A stretch of 62,333 nucleotides of DNA from an uncultured Aquabacterium sp. GTDB lineage: Bacteria > Pseudomonadota > Gammaproteobacteria > Burkholderiales > Burkholderiaceae_C. Numbering within the stretch: position 1 is the stretch's first letter; each line of letters begins with the position of its first letter. Shown here piece by piece: positions 28,111 through 36,201 of this stretch. The notes beneath the pieces are model-generated. The model ran no database searches. It saw only the letters and a list, made by a program, of their open reading frames with translations, and was not told the DNA's origin. Location: contig NZ_CANBCC010000015.1 in the NCBI RefSeq assembly GCF_947366995.1, forward strand, positions 1 through 62,333, in the 5' to 3' direction. The position numbers were made by a program, and so were the translations under genes.

Positions 28111-28137
28111 GGTGGGTTCCTCCTCGGGTCGCGGGGG

Positions 28138-29235
28138 TCAGGTGCGGGTGAACTTGCCGTTGGCGTCCTGGGTGGGCCAGTACGTCTCGAGCTTCTGTTC
28201 GCGCAACGCGTTGTTCAGGTACTTGGGCTCGATCCAGCCGTCCAGACTCACGTCGCGGCGTGACAGGCGGTGACCCTTGATCTCGTTGATTGAACGCTGG
28301 ATGGAGGCGGTGTAGTACTCGTCCAGCAGGGGGTTGATCCGGTTACGCAGGTCCTTGGTGCGGTCCCACACCCGCTTGTTGTCGATGTAGGTGTTGTCGC
28401 CCGCGCGGGTCCACAGCTGGTACTGCGTTTCCCGGTTGGCTTCCTGCGAGCTCCAGTGCGCGGTCTTGACCAGTCGGTTGACGATGCGTTGCACCAGGTC
28501 GGGATGGCGCTGCTCGAAGGCCTCGCCCACCCACACCGAGCCCGGGACGTTCTGGAAGGGATCGTCGAAGATCTGGTCCAGCGTGCGGGCGATGCCGCGG
28601 GCCTCCAGGCCAAAGGGCGTGTCCAGTGCGCCGGCGATGTTGCCGGTGGCCAGCGAGGCTCGGCGGTCGTCGGTGATCTGGCTGATGATGCGGAACTGCT
28701 TCTCCGGTTCCTTGTAGCCGTGGTGGGCCAGGAAGCGGTAGAGCCGCAGTTGCCCCGCGGTGCCCTTCTGGCACGACAGGATCTTGCCCTCCAGATCCTT
28801 GATGCTCTTCGCGCTGGAGGACGCGGGCACCACGAAGTAGGTGTCGCCGCCGCGACCGGAGGACAGCAGGATCTTGTGCTTGAGCCCGGTGGAGCGACCC
28901 ACGATCAACGGCAGGTCGCCGTGGCCGAAGCAGAAATCGAGCAAGCCGTTGGCATAGGCCTCGTTGAGCGCAGGCCCGGCGCCGACGTAGTACTTCCATT
29001 CGATCTTGATGCCGTCGGCTGCGAATTCCTGCTCCAGCTCGCCGCGGAACACGACGTTGGCCGTGAAGCCGGAAGAGGGCAGGGGCCGGCCTGCCGTGCC
29101 GGCGCCGGGGAAGCCGATGCGGATGGTGGCGGGCTTGCCGCCGGATTGCGCCCGGGCCGTGCCGGTGGACAGGCCGATGAGGGCTGGCGCGGCCAGGCTC
29201 GTGGCCAGGGCGGCGCTGAAGGTGCGACGTTTCAT
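28138..29235 (-). CDS. periplasmic substrate-binding protein, SsuA/TauA-like
   Basis: A 365-residue solute-binding protein of the NMT1/SsuA-like fold, with a signal peptide starting MKRRTFSAALATSLAAPAL (twin arginine, possible Tat). Visible features include IRIGFPGAGTAGRPLP, the DFCFGHGDLPLIVG ligand-region, and SIKDLEGKILSCQKGT. Somewhat longer than typical SsuA. Second gene of the porin-led operon. An organosulfur ligand is inferred from transporter family and the sulfur-gene context; the exact compound is unknown. Confidence 0.9.
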   Translation of the reverse strand: MKRRTFSAALATSLAAPALIGLSTGTARAQSGGKPATIRIGFPGAGTAGRPLPSSGFTANVVFRGELEQEFAADGIKIEWKYYVGAGPALNEAYANGLLDFCFGHGDLPLIVGRSTGLKHKILLSSGRGGDTYFVVPASSSAKSIKDLEGKILSCQKGTAGQLRLYRFLAHHGYKEPEKQFRIISQITDDRRASLATGNIAGALDTPFGLEARGIARTLDQIFDDPFQNVPGSVWVGEAFEQRHPDLVQRIVNRLVKTAHWSSQEANRETQYQLWTRAGDNTYIDNKRVWDRTKDLRNRINPLLDEYYTASIQRSINEIKGHRLSRRDVSLDGWIEPKYLNNALREQKLETYWPTQDANGKFTRT

Positions 29236-29267
29236 GAGGGGAACACTCCTGTGGATGTCTGTGGGGA

Positions 29268-30761
29268 TCAGAAGCCGGCGACGAATTGCGCCTGCAGGCC
29301 GGTGGCGCGCTTGGGCTGGGCGCTGGTGCCCGCTTCGTTGCTATCCTTGAAGTAGTTGATCTGGAAGCGGGTCGTCTCGGCGAAGAAGACGTTCAGGCCC
29401 AGCGTGGTGCGGGTCTGCTTGTCATTGACCACGCGAGCGTTGTCGTTCGGATCGAAGGTGTCGTAGCGCACGAAGGCCTGATAGGACTGCGGCCAGTAGT
29501 CATCGAACTTGCCTTGCTGCTTCGAGCTGTTGAGGAACTGCTCACCCCACGTGTAGCCCAGGTTGATGTACTGGCCCACGCCCCGCTTGTAGCCATCAGG
29601 ATCGACGGCCGTGGGGGTGATCTGGCCCTTGCCACGGGCCCATTCGTACGAGATCGAGAAGGGCAGGTGGGTCCAGTTCACGTCGATGCCGGTGATGTCG
29701 TTCTCGCCGGTGAAGCCGGTGGTGGCCGTGCTGGTGCGCGCCACGGTGGGCGAACGCTTGTAGTAGCTCGCGCCGATCTGCAGCTGACGGAACCAGCTCG
29801 TGTAATCCACCGGCAGGGTGAAGACCAGGCGTGCCAGCCAGTCGCGCGAGGCGTTGTTGTCGTTCTTGTTGGGGCCGTTGCCGTTGAAGTAGCCCAGCGC
29901 GTAGCCCAGCAGAGGAGCTCGGTAGTTGTTGGTGAAGTCGACATAGGGGTCGAAGTCACCCTGCACGAGCAGGCCGATCTGGCGGGTGCCGAGATCCAGT
30001 CCATTGACGAACAGCGCGCTGTTGATCACGGCACGCACCTCGGGGTCGAGCGCGGGCGCATCGAGCCCGAAGGGCACGGGCTGCTGGCCCAGCGTGACCG
30101 TGCCGAGGCGGTCCTCGAGGTTGCCTGTCGCAGGCTCGTAGCTGTAGCGGATGTAGGCGTCCGTCAGGTTGACCTGCGAATTGCTCGTCGCGTTGGTGCC
30201 GGTGGTGCCGATGTTGAGCGCCAACCGGTAGGTGAGGTTGCGGCCCTCGGCGTAGTCGCGGTAGAGGTTGCCGGTCAGGTTCAGCGTGGCGGTTGGCGCC
30301 CGGAACCCGTTGTCACGCGGCTCGGCCGGGTTCGCCGTGCTGGCTGCGGTGGTCTGCGAGTCCCCGGCCGCATAAGCCGGGTTGCGGGTTTCATAGCCCA
30401 GCGTGACGGTGCCCCCCAGGCGCGTGTTGCGCGTGACGCTGGGGATGTTGCGTTCCTGCAGGCGCGACTGGTCGTACTTGTAGTTCTCGAGATCGGTGCG
30501 GAGGCCCTGGATGTCGGCCTTGGAAGCCGCGGTCCGCGCGTCGATGCTCTCCTGTGATTCGCCTTCGACCGGGCTCGCCGTGGCGGGGGCCGCTGCCTGT
30601 GGCCGGACCAGCCCGCGCAACTCTTCCACTTGGCGCCGCAGTTCTTCAACCGTGTTCTTCAGGGACTGGACCTCGCTGGCGTTGGACTGCGCGTGGACAG
30701 CGGCCCCGGATAGCGCGAGCAAGGCTGCGAGGGCCACCTGAGATTTTTTCTGAAAGGACAC
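29268..30761 (-). CDS. outer-membrane porin, OprP/phosphate-selective-like
   Basis: A 497-residue outer-membrane barrel. The signal peptide (SQVALAALLALSGAAVHA) is followed by a coiled-coil segment at about residues 28-52 (EVQSLKNTVEELRRQVEEL), then amphipathic strands to a C-terminal phenylalanine (LQAQFVAGF). Resembles OprP/OprO-type anion porins. First gene of the sulfonate-type ABC operon, behind a sigma-54 promoter; presumably lets the operon's substrate cross the outer membrane. Shine-Dalgarno AGGAGCCATTTAGTG precedes the ATG. Confidence 0.9.
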   Translation of the reverse strand: MSFQKKSQVALAALLALSGAAVHAQSNASEVQSLKNTVEELRRQVEELRGLVRPQAAAPATASPVEGESQESIDARTAASKADIQGLRTDLENYKYDQSRLQERNIPSVTRNTRLGGTVTLGYETRNPAYAAGDSQTTAASTANPAEPRDNGFRAPTATLNLTGNLYRDYAEGRNLTYRLALNIGTTGTNATSNSQVNLTDAYIRYSYEPATGNLEDRLGTVTLGQQPVPFGLDAPALDPEVRAVINSALFVNGLDLGTRQIGLLVQGDFDPYVDFTNNYRAPLLGYALGYFNGNGPNKNDNNASRDWLARLVFTLPVDYTSWFRQLQIGASYYKRSPTVARTSTATTGFTGENDITGIDVNWTHLPFSISYEWARGKGQITPTAVDPDGYKRGVGQYINLGYTWGEQFLNSSKQQGKFDDYWPQSYQAFVRYDTFDPNDNARVVNDKQTRTTLGLNVFFAETTRFQINYFKDSNEAGTSAQPKRATGLQAQFVAGF

Positions 30762-30811
30762 TAAATGGCTCCTGCTTCAAGGAATTCTGAATATCGAGAG
30801 CCGAGCTTTAC

Positions 30812-30826
30812 GCAGGGTTTGTGCCA
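30812..30826 (-). promoter_or_regulatory. sigma-54 (-24/-12) promoter of the porin/ABC operon
   Basis: On the minus strand TGGCAC-N5-CTGC, with N5 = AAACC. The -24 element is perfect, the GG and GC doublets are 10 bp apart as required, and only the first base of the -12 element differs from TTGC. Predicted transcription start near 30800, about 40 bp ahead of the porin ATG. Confidence 0.65.
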
Positions 30827-30970
30827 GGCTTTTTGTTGGGTTGAACGAGTATCTGGCGTGCTTTGTGTTGATTTCTGTGAAGCGCGTTGTTGATTTTCGT
30901 GCAGCGGGGTGTTGAGGAATCACCGCGGGGAATCCACTCCGCGAGGCCGATCGCCTTTCGATGTAATCCA

Positions 30971-31007
30971 GATAAGCATATGGGATCCGAGAATATCCTT
31001 GCTTATC
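30971..31007. promoter_or_regulatory. inverted repeat GATAAGCA-N21-TGCTTATC
   Basis: Perfect 8-bp arms at 30971-30978 and 31000-31007 with a 21-bp AT-rich spacer that itself contains GGAT and ATCC. It lies about 90 bp upstream of the predicted plus-strand start and about 190 bp upstream of the minus-strand start, suited to an activator acting on both sigma-54 promoters, or to a LysR protein such as CysB. The arm core GCTTAT recurs before other sulfur genes here. Confidence 0.55.
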
Positions 31008-31053
31008 AACAACTTGGAAGGTTGTTTGTGGTGGGGTCGCTTGGCTTTTCGGC

Positions 31054-31068
31054 TGGCATGCAAGTTGC
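31054..31068 (+). promoter_or_regulatory. sigma-54 (-24/-12) promoter of the DUF1549/cytochrome operon
   Basis: TGGCAT-GCAAG-TTGC: GG and GC doublets 10 bp apart, -12 element perfect, -24 element with one change from TGGCAC. Predicted start near 31080 leaves a 5' leader of about 130 nt before the DUF1549 gene. Confidence 0.7.
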
Positions 31069-31174
31069 GCTATGCCGCCATCCCTCGCTGCCCGGGCGCC
31101 TTTTATCGAACGCCGGCAACAAGGCTCTCTCAGGTGTTTTGTCGTGGATTGTCATATCCAAGGAAAGTAAGCAA

Positions 31175-31219
31175 ATGAATTTTCCGCGTATCGCAAATGG
31201 AGGCCATAGAAATGAATAA
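31175..31219 (+). CDS. possible 14-residue leader peptide overlapping the DUF1549 start
   Basis: Reads MNFPRIANGGHRNE then TAA. AAGGAAAG precedes it at suitable distance, and its stop overlaps the first codons of the DUF1549 gene in another frame, while it contains that gene's GGAGG. It could couple or tune translation. No run of Cys or Met codons suggests classical attenuation. Coding status unproven. Confidence 0.25.
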   Translation: MNFPRIANGGHRNE

Positions 31220-33575
31220 CAGATGGCTTGTCTCCGCCGCAGTGGGGCTGGCGGCTGTTTCCTTGCAAGCGGCCGAGCCGACGTCCTCGACAGGCACGAA
31301 TCCGGTGGCGGCCAAAGCCGCGCAGCCGGCCGCAACCAGTGGGCGCTGGAGCCCGTATCAGCCGCTGAAGGCGCCCGCCGTGCCCACCGTGCAGAACGCG
31401 CGGTGGGTGCGTTCGCCCATCGATGCCTTCGTGCTGGCCCAGCAGGAAACCGCCGGGCTCAAGCCTTCGCCTGAAGCCGATCGGGCCACCTTCATCCGCC
31501 GCGCCACGCTGGATGCCTGGGGCTTGCTGCCCACGCCGGAGGAGGTCAAGGCCTTCGTCAACGACAAGTCGCCTCAGGCTTACGAGAGGCTGGTGGACCG
31601 TCTGCTGGCCTCCCATCACTTCGGGGAACGCCAGGCCCGCCGTTGGCTGGACCTGGCCCGCTACGCGGACAGCACCGGCTTTCAGAACGACAACACGCGG
31701 CCCAATAACTGGCGCTATCGCGACTACGTTATCAACGCCTTTAACAGCGACAAGCCCTACAACCGCTTCATCCAGGAGCAGCTGGCCGGTGACGAGCTGT
31801 GGCCGGATGACCAGCAGGCCCGCATTGCAACGGGCTTTCTGGCGGGCTACCCCGACAACTACAACTCGCGTGACCTCATTCAGCGGAAGTACCAGATCGA
31901 GACCGACATGACGGATCTGGTCGGCGAGGTTTTCCTGGCGCAGACCATTGGTTGCGCCCGCTGCCACAACCACAAGTCGGACCGCGTCAGCCAGAAGGAG
32001 TACTTCCAGCTGCAGGCCTTCTTCGCCAACACGGCCTTCAACGAGAAGGCACCGCTGGCCAAGGGCACGGAAACCGAGTTCGACCGGGCCTATCAGAAGC
32101 AGCTGGCCGTCTACAACGAGGCCACGAAGGACATCCGGGCGCGTCAGAAGGCCATCCTCGATCAGGTGCGCGAGGCTGGTCGCAAGTACTACAACGAGCG
32201 CTACCTCGATGACAGCCGTGCCGCCATCTTCAAGCCCGAAGCCGAGTGGACGCCACTCGACAAGTGGGTGAACTGGCGCAAGCAGGCTGTGGCGTCCGAC
32301 AACGAGATCGTCAGCTACCTGCGTGACACCGCAGAAGAGAAGACGCGTGCGGACTACAAGGAGGACCACGTTGCCCTGTGGAAGGAGTACAAGGGCCTGC
32401 AGGAGCAGCTCAAGCAGTTCGACAAGCTCAAGCCGTCCAAGGGCAGTGGCACCCTGACGACCGCGCTGGAGCTGACCAGCAAGGAGGTGCCGCCCACCCA
32501 CGTGCGCTTCACAGGCATCCACGAGAAGCCACTGGAGGCCGTGAACCCTGGCATCCCGGCGCTGTGGGGCGGCAAGGGTGAAGTGCCCATAACGCCGCTG
32601 GCCCATTCTTCCGGTCGCCGCGCGGTGCTGGCTCAATGGTTGAGCGCCGACAACAACCCGCTCACGGCACGCGTCTACGTGAACCGGGCCTGGGCCCAGT
32701 ACTTCGACAAGGGCATCGTGCCCACGGTGGCCGACTTCGGTCGTGCGGGCCAGAAGCCGACCCACCCTGAGCTGCTGGACCACCTGGCCTCGAAGTTCGT
32801 CGGCGACGGCTGGAGCATCAAGAAGCTGCACCGCGAGATCCTGTTGTCGTCCACCTATCGCCAGTCGTCTGACGAGCGCAAGGATGTCGCGAAGCTCGAC
32901 CCCGAGAACAAGCTCTTGGCTGTCTATCCGCGCAAGCGCCTGGAAGCCGAAGAGATCCGCGACTCGTTGCTGTACGCGTCGGGCCTGCTGGTCGACAAGG
33001 TGGGAGGACCGTCCGTGTTCCCGCCGGTGCTCAAGCGTGGCAACGACGTCGGCAAGTCGCAGGATTTCGCGGGCAACCGTGCATGGACCGTGTCCGATGA
33101 CCAGGAGGACTGGCACCGCCGCAGCCTCTATGTGTTCACGCGTCGCAGCTTCCCATACCCGATCACGCAGAACTTCGATCCGGCCAACCCCAACAACCCG
33201 CATCACAAGCGGGATGTGACGACCACGCCGCTGCAGGCCCTGACCCTGTTCAACAGCGAGATTGTCTTTGACTGGAGCCAGGCGTTGGCGGGCCGCGTGA
33301 TCAACGAGGCCGGGGCGAACGAGGATGCACAGCTCAATCGGGTCTACCAGATCCTGTTTGCCCGGGAGCCCAACAAGACCGAGCGCGCTGCGCTCAAGCA
33401 GTTCCTCGCCGATCAGCAGATTGCCATCCGTCAGAAGGTCGCCGAGGGCAAGTTCGAGGTGGCAGTGCCGGGGGGCCTGAAGAACACCAAGGGCTACGAC
33501 CCCATCAAGTCAGCGGCCTTCGTGGACCTCGTGCACACCGTCGCGAACTCCAACGACTTTGCCTATCGCTTCTGA
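31212..33575 (+). CDS. DUF1549/DUF1553 protein with a CxxCH motif
   Basis: A 787-residue exported protein with signal peptide (WLVSAAVGLAAVSLQA). The DUF1549 part (RSPIDAFVLAQQE, ADRATFIRRATLDAWGLLPTP, RQARRWLDLARYADS) includes CARCH at 248-252, a possible heme c or metal site, followed by HKSDRVSQKEYFQLQAFF. The DUF1553 part has VYVNRAWAQYF, THPELLDHLA and LYVFTRRSFPYP. This domain pair is abundant in Planctomycetes and of unknown function. Start set by GGAGG 8 nt ahead. First gene of the sigma-54-driven cytochrome operon and paired, as in Planctomycetes, with a DUF1501 gene. Confidence 0.9.
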   Translation: MNNRWLVSAAVGLAAVSLQAAEPTSSTGTNPVAAKAAQPAATSGRWSPYQPLKAPAVPTVQNARWVRSPIDAFVLAQQETAGLKPSPEADRATFIRRATLDAWGLLPTPEEVKAFVNDKSPQAYERLVDRLLASHHFGERQARRWLDLARYADSTGFQNDNTRPNNWRYRDYVINAFNSDKPYNRFIQEQLAGDELWPDDQQARIATGFLAGYPDNYNSRDLIQRKYQIETDMTDLVGEVFLAQTIGCARCHNHKSDRVSQKEYFQLQAFFANTAFNEKAPLAKGTETEFDRAYQKQLAVYNEATKDIRARQKAILDQVREAGRKYYNERYLDDSRAAIFKPEAEWTPLDKWVNWRKQAVASDNEIVSYLRDTAEEKTRADYKEDHVALWKEYKGLQEQLKQFDKLKPSKGSGTLTTALELTSKEVPPTHVRFTGIHEKPLEAVNPGIPALWGGKGEVPITPLAHSSGRRAVLAQWLSADNNPLTARVYVNRAWAQYFDKGIVPTVADFGRAGQKPTHPELLDHLASKFVGDGWSIKKLHREILLSSTYRQSSDERKDVAKLDPENKLLAVYPRKRLEAEEIRDSLLYASGLLVDKVGGPSVFPPVLKRGNDVGKSQDFAGNRAWTVSDDQEDWHRRSLYVFTRRSFPYPITQNFDPANPNNPHHKRDVTTTPLQALTLFNSEIVFDWSQALAGRVINEAGANEDAQLNRVYQILFAREPNKTERAALKQFLADQQIAIRQKVAEGKFEVAVPGGLKNTKGYDPIKSAAFVDLVHTVANSNDFAYRF

Positions 33576-33623
33576 CCGGACCCATCCGGCTGACGAACCC
33601 TCATCCAGACAAGGAATCAGAGC

Positions 33624-35075
33624 ATGAACAACGAACAACGTCGCGCCTTCCTGCGCCAGGCCGGCCTGGGCCTCGGTGGTGCAGCCCTCGGCGGCTTTCT
33701 GCCGGGCATCGGCTACATCGACGCCGCCACCGCGGCCGAGCTGGCCGACCCGCTGGCACTGAAGTCGCCGCACTTTCCGGGCAAGATCAAGTCGGTGATC
33801 TGGCTGCATCAGAACGGCGCGCCCTCGACGCTCGATCTGTACGACTACAAGCCGGAGTTGCAGCGCCTGGCTGGCGAGCCGGTGCCGGCTTCCTTCCTCA
33901 AGGGCATCAAGACCAGCACGCAAGGCGGGGTGGGCAAGCTCTTCGTGTCGAAGGAGCGCACCTGGAAGCAGTATGGGGAGAGCGGCGCCTGGTTCTCGAA
34001 CCTGCTGCCCAACCTGGCTCAGCACGCCGACAAGCTCACCTTCATCAAGTCGAGCACGACCGTGGGCGCCACGCACGATATCTCGATCCTGAAGCTCAAC
34101 ACGGGTGACCTCAACCCGGGGCGGCCGTCGCTGGGTGCCTGGATCACGTATGCACTGGGCTCGGCCAACCCGGATCTGCCGCCGTACGTAGTGCTCTACA
34201 ACGGCGACCGCGAGCCGTCGGCCGGCTCGGTGAACTGGGCCTCGGGCTTCCTGCCGGCGGTGTACCAGGGCACGGCCTTCCGACCGGGCGAGAACCCCAT
34301 CCTCTACCTGAACCGACCCGACCTGCGCAGCCCCGCGCAGCAGCGCGCTTCGCTGGACCTGCTCAAGCGTCTGAACAACATCGGCGCCGATCGGTACCCG
34401 AGCGACACCGAGCTGCGGGCCCGCCTGCAGTCATACGAGCTGGCCGACCGCATGCAGACGGCCGCCCCGAAGGCCGTGGACATCAGCAAGGAAACGGCCG
34501 CCACCAAGGAGCTGTATGGCTTGAATGACAAGACCAGCCAGAGTTATGGCGAGGTGCTGTTGCGGGCCCGCCGCCTGGTGGAGAACGGCGTGCGCTTCGT
34601 GCAGGTGGTCTCCGGCTTCCCTGAAGGCGCGGACATCGACCGCCAGAGCTGGGACGCACACAGCGAGCTGGATCAGAACCACGCCGTGATGGCGCGCATG
34701 GTCGACAAGCCGATTGCCGGCCTGCTGCACGACCTGAAGGAGCGCGGTCTGCTGGACACCACGCTGGTGGTGTGGACCTCGGAGTTCGGCCGGACCTCTT
34801 GGGGCGAAAGCGGGAGCGGCCGCGATCACAACCCCTGGGGCTATACACAGTGGCTGGCCGGAGGGGGCCTCAAGGCGGGCTTCACCTACGGCGAGACCGA
34901 TGACGTCGGGCTGCAGGTGGCCGACAAGGAGAAGTCGGTCGACACCTATGACCTGCATGCCACCGTGCTGCACCTGATGGGGCTCGACCACCTGAAGACG
35001 ACCTTCATCCACAACGGCCGATCCGAGCGCCCCACGGTGGTGTACGGCAAGGTCATCAAGGACATCCTGGCCTGA
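33624..35075 (+). CDS. DUF1501 protein, Tat-exported
   Basis: A 483-residue protein with twin-arginine signal (EQRRAFLRQAGLGLGGAALGG). DUF1501 belongs to the alkaline phosphatase/sulfatase-like superfamily; visible features are VIWLHQNGAPSTLDLYDYKP, VWTSEFGRTSWGESGSGRDHNPWGY (in part) and a C-terminal VYGKVIKDILA. The conserved FGR and DHN stretch probably marks the metal site; hydrolytic activity is unproven. Lies 48 bp after its DUF1549/1553 partner; its stop overlaps the next start (TGATG). Folding before export would allow metal loading in the cytoplasm. Confidence 0.9.
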   Translation: MNNEQRRAFLRQAGLGLGGAALGGFLPGIGYIDAATAAELADPLALKSPHFPGKIKSVIWLHQNGAPSTLDLYDYKPELQRLAGEPVPASFLKGIKTSTQGGVGKLFVSKERTWKQYGESGAWFSNLLPNLAQHADKLTFIKSSTTVGATHDISILKLNTGDLNPGRPSLGAWITYALGSANPDLPPYVVLYNGDREPSAGSVNWASGFLPAVYQGTAFRPGENPILYLNRPDLRSPAQQRASLDLLKRLNNIGADRYPSDTELRARLQSYELADRMQTAAPKAVDISKETAATKELYGLNDKTSQSYGEVLLRARRLVENGVRFVQVVSGFPEGADIDRQSWDAHSELDQNHAVMARMVDKPIAGLLHDLKERGLLDTTLVVWTSEFGRTSWGESGSGRDHNPWGYTQWLAGGGLKAGFTYGETDDVGLQVADKEKSVDTYDLHATVLHLMGLDHLKTTFIHNGRSERPTVVYGKVIKDILA

Positions 35076-35461
35076 TGCGCAAGCTGTCTGCCCTGATCCC
35101 GCTGGGAGTGCTGTGCTTCGCAATCGGGCTGGCCCGCGCGGCCGATGCCGCGCTGGACATGGACCTGATGCAGAACGTGGAGGACGCCAACAAGAGCCTG
35201 GCATCGAACATCGCGCTGCGCGATGCCGGTGCCTCTGCGAAGGATGCCGAGGAACTGCACACCCTGTTCCAGACGGTGGAGAAGCACTACCTGGCCAAGC
35301 CGGAAGCACCGGACGGCCTGGCGCTCTCGCGCAAAAGCCTGCAGCTGACCGAGAAGATCCAGCAGCAGGTGGGCGCGCAGGACTTTGGGGGCGCCTCGGG
35401 CTCTGCCACAGAGCTGTCGCGCACCTGCCGCGCCTGCCACACGTTCTACAAGCAGTCCTGA
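35075..35461 (+). CDS. monoheme cytochrome, cytochrome c'-like
   Basis: A 128-residue exported protein with signal peptide (LIPLGVLCFAIGLARA). A helical body of about 90 residues is followed by a single C-terminal heme motif CRACH at 118-122, then TFYKQS. The C-terminal heme and four-helix character match the cytochrome c'/c-556 fold. Overlaps both neighbours by one base (TGATG each side), so translation is tightly coupled. Likely an electron carrier for the DUF1549/DUF1501 system. Confidence 0.85.
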   Translation: MRKLSALIPLGVLCFAIGLARAADAALDMDLMQNVEDANKSLASNIALRDAGASAKDAEELHTLFQTVEKHYLAKPEAPDGLALSRKSLQLTEKIQQQVGAQDFGGASGSATELSRTCRACHTFYKQS

Positions 35462-36201
35462 TGGGCCAGCGGAAGTCCTCAAAGAACGCCTGCATCGGCG
35501 TGTTGCTGTGTCTGCTGGCTGCCATCCCGCTGGGCTCGCTGGCAGCCGGTACACAGGGCCGCAAGGGTGGACCCAGCCAGGCTTCGCCCACCATGCCGCG
35601 ACCCGGTGACGCAGCGCTAGGGCAAGGCAAGGCGGACGCCGAGCGCTGCATCGAATGCCATGGCGCAGACGGGCAGGGCCAGGGCCACAGCAACGGGCCC
35701 GAAGGCAAGTTCGCGCGGCTGGCCGGGCAGCAGGCCGCCTACATCGTCAAGCAGATTCAGGACTTCCGTTCGGGTGCGCGCAAGCACGACCAGATGGCCA
35801 TCATGGCTCGCAGCATCACCGACGAGGACGCGGCCGACATTGCTGCGTACTTCGCGTCGCTGCCGTCCATGCGGGGGGACGCCCGCGACGTCAGCGAGCT
35901 CGGACGCCGGCTGTACGAACAGGGCGATTCAGTTCGGGGCGTACCTGCCTGCGCAGCGTGCCACGGCCCACGAGGCGAGGGGCAGCGAGCTCAGCCGCTG
36001 TCGCCCGTCCTTGGCGGGCAGGAGTGGCGCTATCTCGATCAGCAGTTACGCAACTGGCGTAGCGGCGATCGCCGTAACAGTCCGGGCGGCGTGATGAGCG
36101 ATGCAATCCGCCCCCTGACCGACACCGAGATCGAGGCCCTGGCCTCTCACCTGTCGGGGCTGTCAGCCCATTCCGATCAACAAGGAAACACCACACCATG
36201 A
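35461..36201 (+). CDS. diheme cytochrome c, c4-like
   Basis: A 246-residue exported protein with two class I cytochrome domains, heme motifs CIECH at 63-67 and CAACH at 164-168. Each is followed by Gly-rich stretches and axial-ligand candidates (MAIMARSITDEDAADIAAYF, in parts, in domain 1). The N-terminal hydrophobic segment CIGVLLCLLAAIPLGSLA is signal or anchor. Cytochrome c4 proteins pass electrons to terminal oxidases. Overlaps the peroxiredoxin start by four bases. Confidence 0.92.
   Translation: MGQRKSSKNACIGVLLCLLAAIPLGSLAAGTQGRKGGPSQASPTMPRPGDAALGQGKADAERCIECHGADGQGQGHSNGPEGKFARLAGQQAAYIVKQIQDFRSGARKHDQMAIMARSITDEDAADIAAYFASLPSMRGDARDVSELGRRLYEQGDSVRGVPACAACHGPRGEGQRAQPLSPVLGGQEWRYLDQQLRNWRSGDRRNSPGGVMSDAIRPLTDTEIEALASHLSGLSAHSDQQGNTTP

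Larger units (their letters stand above)
30762..31211. other. divergent regulatory region between the porin operon and the cytochrome operon
   Basis: A 450-bp gap, conspicuously richer in A and T than its neighbours. It holds a minus-strand sigma-54 promoter (30812-30826), a plus-strand sigma-54 promoter (31054-31068), the inverted repeat at 30971-31007, a 14-codon leader frame starting at 31175, and the Shine-Dalgarno sequences of both operons. I see no protein gene in it. Confidence 0.8.

Noticed and set aside
29286..30557. Long plus-strand frame antisense to the porin
   Set aside because: Val/Gly/Ala/Arg-rich shadow translation; the minus-strand frame has signal peptide, coiled coil and terminal Phe of a porin.
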